A stretch of DNA of 64,000 nt. Origin: Owenia fusiformis (lineage: Eukaryota; Annelida; Polychaeta; Sabellida; Oweniidae). The notes beneath the pieces were generated by a model. It did not search any database. It was given only the letters and a program-made list of their open reading frames with translations, and was not told the origin of the DNA. Shown here one piece after another: positions 56,681-64,000 of the stretch (position 1 is the first letter of the stretch; each line of letters starts with the position of its first letter). A program made the translations under genes and the position numbers. The stretch spans positions 16,440,467 through 16,504,466 of the forward strand of contig CAIIXF020000002.1 of NCBI GenBank assembly GCA_903813345.2. The letters are read 5' to 3'.

Positions 56681-59615
56681 CAACAGTGTAAAGAATATAG
56701 CAAATTTAAAAAGTATTGTAATCACATGCACAAATTTTTGGCTTAACCCTTATTAATGAAATATAGCTTCATATGAGCCATATTTGGAAATGTTTAACAG
56801 TCAACATCAATAGGTAAGGTTTAATTAGAGGCAGGTTGTTGCAAACAAGTTTAAGTGATTCCCTGAAAGCTTGGGTGCAGATTTAAGTTCAAATGAGTAC
56901 AGATTTGTATTCAACAAGGTGCAAATACAGGTGCAGATGTTATAATAGGTGTAAGAGCTTCAGACACTCAACTGGACTCATATGATTGCTGAGGAAATCA
57001 TTCTGTTCGTCTTTTTGGTTGAAATACTGAAGTCAGTACATGTACTTTCATACAGTTACATGAGGACATAGTTGGTGGAAATGAACAAGGATCTTCATTC
57101 CAAGGACACATTTTTCAATGTAGTTTGATTGATGTATGTTTATACCTTGTTTTCTTTGGATATTCTCAAATATATAGCCGTTTTAAATTAAATTAGAAGG
57201 ATTACAAGGAATAGCATGACCAATGGAGAAATTATTTTCCTGAGGTAGGTACAATGGCAGAAAATGGATGCGTTGAATATTAATGTTCACATGTATTTAG
57301 TTCAGCTTTAGATTATGAGATAAATGATCATTAACAGTATTTCGTCAAAGTGGAACTCATAGTTTCAGAGTAATGTCAGGTATAAAGTGAACAAGGAAAT
57401 ATTTGTGCTGTGGTATACAGTATATAGGAAGCAGTCATACAAAATGTTTTATCACTGTCATTTAATAACAAATAGTTGGCATAGAAACAGCATGCCATCA
57501 TTATCATTTCTTTCCTCCACTTCAAAAACATATCATTTACCTTTTGTCCTTACAACATTTCAACCTGTCATAAAGTCACACTAATTTTCCTAAAATGTTG
57601 TTTTTGTCATTTATTTTGTTTTGATGTATATTTGAGCCAATAAACTTGCAAAGTGTTCTTAGATAAGTTAATATCAAGAATGGCAAGTTTAGTACTCTCA
57701 TTGCAAAATACCAATATTAGCCAACATTTTTGGCATTGCCTCATTTTTTTTGGATGTACTTCTCTTTCTAGATAGCAAATATTTGATACATGACCTATGT
57801 CCTAGAACATCTCTGTTTTGGTATCCTCTGTTGTAAGATATGGTCATTTATTTTACCATTCTTTGTTGTAAATAACTTAATTAAAATAATTTTGGTTCTT
57901 AGATTTCCTTTTAGTAATTTTAAAATATATTTATAAAGCAGGTATTATATTTGCAACCTTAGTTGTGGTTCGACCAATCAAAATTCAGAATTCAAAATAA
58001 CAATCAAAAAGGAATTTGTACTAATTTATAGAAATGTATGAATTATATCTTGACTCCCATTTTCTTTAGAAATATGAAATGGCAGGTATGACTTAGGAAT
58101 TTTCAACATCATTCATTTGAAATGGCCAGGAAAGGAATAGGCTCGTTATTGTAAAAAACAGAAGATCTTTCAAGAAATCTTAAGATTTTAAAAAGGGCCT
58201 TTTTATGCCTATAATAAAATAATCATTTACAGGAGTTAGTATAAGGCTTGCAGTACAGTTTACTTTCACTCTTAATAAGTAAAATGATTTGAATACATAT
58301 ACAGGCCTAAGCACACACATACTTCAAACACTAATCAAGTTACTCAGGTATTTAGGCTCCTGCCTTGAAGTTAATCTCACAGGGGATGTGTTTTGAAATA
58401 AAACTAGTGAGGATAAAAGAGAAATGAGCATGAAATAAAGTAAACTGGGGTGTAGTTAACACTCTCAATTATACAGAAATGCAAGAAAATCAGGCAGTTC
58501 ATTTAAATCAGAAAAACCATGTGGAATAAGCATTGACAGTTGGATATTCTGAATTTGGGTTATTATGGACTTACAAAACACCGATTACCATTTACAGTAA
58601 CTAAGTCAAATAGATTGTTAATAAATATTAAGGTAAGGTCCTTCAATAACAGATGAAGGTGATTGGATTCTATATTCAAGTAGTGAAACACATCGGATGA
58701 TTTTAAATGATGATTAAGCAACATATGAAGTAAAATTTTGGAGAAAAAGCGTGAAAATCAGATGCATTATTCTTAATTTTGAAATAGGTAAAATTAATTG
58801 TAACAACCCTATAAAAAATGTGGCATGAAAAGGGCAATACTGTACATATTTCATGTCTATAAGCCTTGTTCTAAGTATGTCAGGTTGTTTGTGGTGTTAT
58901 AAGGACAAAATTGACTGAAATATGAAAATATTATTTGTGTGAAAGTTATTGCCATTAAATTAAATTGTTTGCTAATAAGAAGTGTTTTATTGGTGTTTTA
59001 TATTACAAATGTATTTTTCTGATTTTGGGGTCACAGTTTATGATCCTAATTTAGATGGATTTTGAAATTATTGTTCAAAAGTGCTACTTAATCCAAAATA
59101 AGTCAGTCAGTTTTATATTCCCATGTCTTTACATGTCCTAGTTTCAGCATCCTTATATCTCACTATATGAATCAATCATAAATATATCAGAGATGATAGT
59201 TTAACAATGAACAGGTCCTAAGGCCATGGGATCATATGTTTTACCTATTAGAGACCCCTCAATATCAGTGTTAGTAGAAATGGAAATTGTATGTTATTGA
59301 GGACGGTTTTACCCTCAAGGGAAAACAAAGCCATGTGTGTTTTCAATAGATTGGCTCACTTATTTCAGCTGGTTAACTTGTCTGACAGTTTCCTGTTTCA
59401 AAAGATATTGTAACCATTTTTCAAAAAGATGAAAGTTTCACTATAAAGCCACAAATCACTGTTAACCTAAACTTTGAATGCCTTACTTTAATGTAATGCG
59501 TCCAATTGTGTGTAAACGATACATAATCCTAATCAAATAACCATTTTTATCTGTTGGAAAGTACATGTATGTATAAATATAATGTTATTGATGTTGTATT
59601 ATTTGTATTTTTCAG
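56681..59615. other. End of intron 2, nothing else recognised
   Basis: AT-rich sequence leading to the exon 3 acceptor. The frame at 57387-57584 has no protein features. Confidence 0.5.
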
Positions 59616-59804
59616 AGGAGCCAATGATTCCCACAATCCTCCAGCAATTACCCAGCATCCTCCAATTGCCAAATCTGGACTTTTTCTAAAGTGCACCTCA
59701 GAAGCAAATGAGAGGCACACCCAGGATGATTCCGCTCTTTATTCCGAAACCAAAGGAGACGTCAAATTAAAAAGACAGATACCAAAAAGAGGCCATAGTT
59801 TTAA
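59616..59804 (+). CDS. shroom: Shroom-like PDZ protein, coding exon 3
   Basis: The acceptor TTTGTATTTTTCAG ends at 59615, and the first base completes the split arginine codon left by exon 2. The 62 whole codons are open, and the exon ends in phase 2 at donor GTAAGC (59805). The product is polar and proline-containing: GANDSHNPPAITQHPPIAKS, then a Ser/Thr/Glu-rich part, and a basic end with KLKRQIPKRGHSF. It has no recognised fold, which fits the unstructured linker that follows the PDZ in Shroom proteins. Higher GC than the flanks and matching phase at both ends support a real exon. Intervening exons in the 46.8 kb intron cannot be excluded. Confidence 0.75.
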
Positions 59805-59965
59805 GTAAGCTCAATTTTCTTACTTCTTAAATGTAAGACAACTGTTCATAGTAGATTACATGTATAATGATAGAGGTGCTTGTCTGTGATTTGAGAAAGA
59901 GTGGGATCAGAGAGATGGGGACGGGTATATAGACAATAACGGCTAAGCAATGTGGGACTTCATAT

Positions 59966-60155
59966 ACAGTAAAACTTATATCCAAACACCTCTCAAATTT
60001 GAATACCTCTCTATGTGAACACTTTTATGGTCCTGCTATAGAAAACCTCAAACTGTGAGCACCTGTCAATCTGAATACCTCTCAATGTGAACACTTTTAC
60101 GGTCCTGCTATAGAAAACCTCAAATTGTGAACACCTGTCAATCTTAACACACTAT
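59966..60155 (+). repeat. Family A repeat with internal 70-75 bp duplication
   Basis: ACAGTAAAACTTATATCC starts it. A segment with GAATACCTCTC, TGTGAACACTTTTA, GGTCCTGCTATAGAAAACCT and GCACCTGTCAATCT then occurs twice in a row with few differences. The right terminus is not recognisable. Confidence 0.75.
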
Positions 60156-60660
60156 TGGCTGGCCCAAATAACATACAAATTAATCAAGTTTCATTAGTAT
60201 GACAAAATCATTTTGTTCCTGAGAATTTCAAAAATTTCTACTAAACATTTTTATTCTCACTCAACATTGAATAATTGTTGAACATCAGCAATGCATAATA
60301 TGTTGATCAGATAAGAAGACAGATCTCTGCTGACATTTGAGGTCAGAATAACACTGCATTAAAACATATGATAGCTTAGCAAATGTTGTAAAGATATGTC
60401 ACTCTATGTAACTAAACACTGGGGGTCATCAGGAAGTGAACCATTTCTGACAAGCATTCACTTGTTAAAGGATTGCATTTTGAATATTTGGTTGGTCTTA
60501 TTTACATCATTACCCTTTTAAAAATATATGGAGTTCGCTTTTTAGCATCCTCTAAAAACTAACAGTGAATATTTGTAATCGTTCAGCCAGGGTCAACCAA
60601 AGTAATTTCTAATAAGTCGTTGCTCTGCAGAGCCCTTTCATTGGATCATTGTAGTAGTTT

Positions 60661-60773
60661 ATGTCACCACTATAAGTTCTGACATATTGTTAAAGTCTCA
60701 GACCTTTTTTGTGGATGGTGTTTGGTGTCTGTAACCAATGGCAGGTGGTAACATTTTGCATGCTAATGCCTTA
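60661..60773 (+). repeat. Dispersed repeat family B, copy 8
   Basis: ATGTCACCACTATAAGTTCT with GACATATTGTTAAAGTCTC at the head and ACCAATGGCAGGTGGTAACA plus TTTTGCATGCTAATGCC at the tail. Confidence 0.85.
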
Positions 60774-61500
60774 TCTACAACTTAACATTAAATGGGCTTC
60801 TTATTACCCTTAACCTAAATGATATTTTCTACTTAGGATGAGAAAAGGGGGAGAAATAAGATAAGATACTGTAATTAGATTCAAAGCAACTTGAATCAAA
60901 ATAGTCTTCGTTTACCTGCTTATATGCTAAAAAGCAAACTTGTATTTGTATCCACATACCAGTATGTAAGTGAAACCACAGTTCATTCATATAGTATTGA
61001 GGTCTTACTGAATATAAGCACATGTTCCTGACAGCTTTAATAGGAATATATACCACATTTGCCCATACTAGAGTTTGATAAATGCCATAAATTACAAAGT
61101 CCAACTTGCCTTATTACATGAACAAAAACATTAACGTCACAAGCAAATTGAGTGTAATGAAATTCAAGTTTCAATATTGCTCCAGATGATAACCCGATCA
61201 AAGCTATTGTAGTTTGGTTATTGTTAAGTTGTGCAATATTTTGGCGTGATTTTCAATAAATGTTTTCTGGTTGATTAGTAGGAGATGCTGTCAGTTGGTT
61301 GAGTTATTCTTTTAGCAAAGTGCAATTGAATTTAGAATATCAAAATAGTGAAACCTGATATGCATGTGCGACTCAATTATGGTATCAATAAAGTAAAATA
61401 ACATAATCATATTAAAAAATGATAACAAAGATCGGAAATGTTATGTAAATACACATATACTGGCATAATATGAGAATGCATTATTTTATTCAAATTTCAG

Positions 61501-61603
61501 TATGCATAAAACCTCATCTCTGCATCCCTGGGAGGACAAATTGCTAGGATCTCCTATGCATCCTCTATCCTCTTTCGTGGCGCACAGCACCCATTTCAAC
61601 TGA
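61501..61603 (+). CDS. shroom: Candidate terminal coding exon of the Shroom-like gene
   Basis: After a TTCAAATTTCAG acceptor, the first base completes the split codon from exon 3 (giving Asn). Thirty-three codons follow (MHKTSSLHPWEDKLLGSPMH, then PLSSFVAHSTHFN) before TGA. The stretch is clearly richer in G+C than its flanks, as the other three exons are. No good donor precedes the stop, so if this exon is used it must be the last one. AATAAA occurs 17 bp after the stop (61621) and again at 61881. The joined product would be 184 residues, a PDZ with a short tail and no ASD1 or ASD2 domains. Family members are usually far longer and end with ASD2, so this may be a short isoform, or exon 3 may splice further downstream instead. 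Confidence 0.5.
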
Positions 61604-61620
61604 AAACTGCGCCTACAGGG

Positions 61621-61626
61621 AATAAA
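61621..61626 (+). promoter_or_regulatory. Candidate polyadenylation signal AATAAA
   Basis: A canonical hexamer 17 bp after the TGA of the candidate terminal exon; another lies at 61881-61886. In AT-rich DNA the hexamer is common by chance, so the position is the only support. Confidence 0.35.
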
Positions 61627-62424
61627 CATGCAAACTTGAGTAAATCTAGTCGAGCTATAAGTCCTTTTGACCTTCCCCCCAAGTAGACACCCCTTGTTTG
61701 ATAAGATGAGTAGTCAAATGATGGGAAGAGGAGGGGTTTGTAGCTATACAAGAGTACATCTATAACTTATTTAAAATAGGTCATATATGTTAGATTTGAT
61801 GAAGAGTATCAAGGTCATACCCTTATAATGAGATACCAGAATTGATCTATGGCTCTGTCTATGTACCTGTCTAACTAAACAATAAAACAAGTTTAACATG
61901 AATTAAACAAAGAAAACATTTTTCTCACCCTAGAGTAGTTCACCTAAAGCTAAGGACAGCTTGTTTAACATATTACAGTTCCTAAAAATGTTTTGTCCTT
62001 GTTCACTAGACTATCTTGATCAAGTGCTTTGTTTTGATTTTCACATTTTGTATAATTCCGAATATTTATTACAGTATGGGGTTCTGTCATTTTGTTCAGT
62101 TTGTGTTTTCAGTTTTACATTGAGGGGTTTAAAGTAACATTGATTATTCAAGGGTGCTTGTAATCAAAAATGAGGGGTGTTCAATTTTATAATGCAAGAT
62201 ATTTTGCACAATTGTCAAAACAGCAAGGAATAAACTACAATCTGATGTAGCCAATAAACTAAACAGTACACAAAATCTAGAAATTAGATAATTTGTTCAT
62301 GATATAGAAAGGAATGCTGTGAAATCAGCATGTACAGAAATATATTCTAATCACAGTTTTGAAAATAAAACACTAGTGCCAATCTATGTCAAATTTAAAT
62401 GATTTGACTACAGTTGAAAGAATG
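61627..62424. other. 3' flank or intron, nothing recognised
   Basis: No further Shroom-like exon (ASD1/ASD2) can be seen. The sequence is AT-rich. Confidence 0.45.
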
Positions 62425-62543
62425 GCCACAATATGTGCCTCAACTTTGTTAGGTCTCCACAACACAAGTTTTTGTGTTGATGGTCGGTGTTCAGTGTCTG
62501 TAACAAATGGCCCGTGGTTGCCATTTTTCATCTTGATGCCTTA
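62425..62543 (+). repeat. Dispersed repeat family B, copy 9 (diverged)
   Basis: TTTTTGTGTTGATGGTCGGT, TCAGTGTCTGTAACAAATGG and CCCGTGGTTGCCATTTTTCA plus TCTTGATGCCTTATC. The head palindrome is degenerate. Confidence 0.72.
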
Positions 62544-62833
62544 TCTCATATCATTCCTTCATGGGGCTGTGCATAAGACTGCTTATTTGCAGATGAACTG
62601 AAACATCTACTTAAATACATTATGTTGTTTTGCCAACAGGTAAAATGACTGGACTCAAGTAGTCGAGAAATTCAATTTAATTGTGGTGATTGTATTGAAA
62701 TAAAATCAAGAGTAACTTTTGCAAGCTAGCATTGAAGTTAAAAGGATGGAGTAAATGAATCTGTATTTTGTATGATAACGAAGCATGTTTTCCATACTTT
62801 CTTTTCAAATCTAGACCTAGATTGTCATGTAGT

Positions 62834-63345
62834 CATTGTTGATAAAGCCATGCATCATTGTTGATAAAGCCATGCATCATTGCTGATAAAGCCATGCATC
62901 ATTGTTGATAAAGCCATGCACCCTTGTTGATAAAGCCATGCATCATTGTTGATAAAGCCATGCATCATTTTTGATAAAGCCATACATCATTGTTGATAAA
63001 GCTGTGCATCATTGCTGATAAAGCCATGCATCATTGTTGATAAAGCCATGCATCATTGTTGATAAAGCCATGCATCATTGTTCATTGTTGGTCATGTAGC
63101 GGAGTTCATGCATAGCCATGCAACATTGCTGATAAAGCCATGCATCATTGTTGATAAAGCTGTGCATCATTGTTGATAAAGCCATGCATCATTGTTGATA
63201 AAGCCATGCATCATTGTTGATAAAGCCATGCATCATTTTTGATAAAGCCATGCATCATTGTTGATAAAGCTGTGCATCATTTTTGATAAAGCCATGTATC
63301 ATTGTTCATGGTTGGTCATGTCGCATTGTTCATGCAATGCAACCT
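62834..63345 (+). repeat. 22 bp satellite (CATTGTTGATAAAGCCATGC) in two blocks
   Basis: About eleven units fill 62834-63075 and about eight fill 63121-63303; units are 22 bp with few substitutions (TTGTTGA/TTGCTGA/TTTTTGA, GCCATG/GCTGTG). Each block is closed by a spacer of about 45 bp with TTCATTGTTGGTCATGTAGC or TTCATGGTTGGTCATGTCGC, and GTCATGTAG also precedes the first block. It is therefore a higher-order repeat rather than one simple array. Confidence 0.93.
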
Positions 63346-64000
63346 AAGACTACTGTGAAACTGCATTAGGAATATGTTGATTCAAATTGAGGAAATGTTG
63401 ACCATCTTTCAGAGAAGGAAATCAAATAATGTGAAAAAATCTGCAAGAAATGAAGTAAGCACTAATTGTTATGAAATATGAGAAGTTTTCATTCATGTTT
63501 TGTGTCTCGTACAGATATTTTTAAAATATACATGCCAAAATATTATTTGAACTTTGAAGCCATGCCATATCAAAAATATTTTGTTCATGTTCTTACATTA
63601 TAATAATGTAGGTTAACATATGAGACATGGTAAGATTAGATGCTTGACATATTTGGGAGTTAGAATTGGGACAAAAACATGTTGGTCAAAAATATGTTTT
63701 GGTGGTCATGTATTCAAATGGAAAATAAACTAAAATCAGCAAGGAATAAAGTAAACAAACAGAAGACACTATATTATACAGAGCAATGATACCATTCTGA
63801 GATGAGAAATTGGGTAGAAAAGGTATCTAGAATGGGGTTGTCTAGACAAATTCGAGGAACTAGTTTATATTGTTGCTATGCCTCAGTAAATATTAAGGGA
63901 TCATTTTTGTGATTCCTTATAATTTACCAATGAGCAAATAAGCACCTGTCATGTCTAGTATATTGGTATGTTGCACTCTTTACAGACATACTTTCAATTA
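63346..64000. other. Right edge, nothing recognised
   Basis: AT-rich sequence with no supported gene. CATCTTTCAG at 63411 and GTAAGC at 63453 bracket a small exon-like stretch, but in the phase required by exon 3 it meets a stop. Confidence 0.45.

Larger units (their letters stand above)
12816..59615 (+). other. Intron 2 of the Shroom-like gene (46.8 kb, phase 2)
   Basis: Donor GTAAGT at 12816 and acceptor TTGTATTTTTCAG ending at 59615 keep the frame: CG joins A to give an arginine codon. The intron is filled with dispersed repeats, several MITEs and one tRNA gene on the opposite strand. I found no further convincing PDZ-gene exon inside it; alternative first exons or skipped exons cannot be excluded without transcripts. 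Confidence 0.75.
59805..61500 (+). other. Intron 3 of the Shroom-like gene (candidate)
   Basis: From donor GTAAGC to acceptor TTATTTTATTCAAATTTCAG. It includes one family A element, one family B repeat and otherwise unremarkable AT-rich DNA. Confidence 0.55.

Noticed and set aside
62834-63345. CRISPR-like array
   Set aside because: Units are contiguous 22 bp repeats without unique spacers, in a eukaryotic intron/flank setting.
63411-63456. Small exon with CAG acceptor and GTAAGC donor
   Set aside because: In the phase needed after exon 3 (phase 2) it contains an early in-frame stop, and it is AT-rich like its surroundings.

Overview
The window looks like intronic and flanking DNA of one large-intron gene from an AT-rich invertebrate metazoan genome. 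The evidence is spliceosomal exons with GTAAG donors and pyrimidine/AG acceptors, introns of up to about 47 kb, a eukaryotic tRNA gene with internal A and B boxes and an oligo-T terminator, and many short non-autonomous DNA transposons plus LINE and Tc1/mariner remains. No bacterial gene structure is present. The repeat style (GTCC/GTCTG-rich runs, CAGGCCCGTAGCC and CAGTGGCGGATC elements, TAAAACCTGTCTAA elements) resembles marine lophotrochozoan or other marine invertebrate genomes; a mollusc-like animal is my best guess and is inference only.

Layout. 1-1605: no gene, but a nest of inverted repeats and small DNA transposons. 3100-6185: a 5'-truncated LINE reverse transcriptase on the minus strand, split by a 1.1 kb minisatellite and by a 217 bp MITE. 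6908-61603 (+): a gene whose first two coding exons (6908-7027, 12673-12815) join in phase to a complete PDZ domain of the Shroom type. A third exon (59616-59804) follows after a 46.8 kb intron. A candidate short terminal exon (61501-61603) would end the protein at 184 residues as a PDZ-only product; alternatively the gene continues beyond the window.

Intron 1 (7028-12672) holds a rearranged Tc1/mariner copy, a perfect 32 bp hairpin and several MITEs. Intron 2 (12816-59615) holds a 1.5 kb transposon with 5 bp target duplication, a foldback of about 0.74 kb (23.1-23.9 kb), a tRNA-Pro(AGG) gene on the minus strand (39615-39686), a 327 bp hAT-like MITE and a 746 bp foldback (51548-52293), both with 8 bp target duplications, and many copies of two dispersed families. 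One family ends in AAATGGCAGGTGGTGACAT; its nine copies all lie in the gene's direction, and one ends 16 bp before exon 2. The right end carries a 22 bp satellite in two blocks (62834-63345).

The gene content is small: one Shroom-like gene (partial or short isoform) and one tRNA. I found no convincing undescribed multi-gene system. The most interesting points are the possible PDZ-only Shroom product, the strand-biased repeat next to a splice acceptor, and foldback elements that carry promoter-like motifs.
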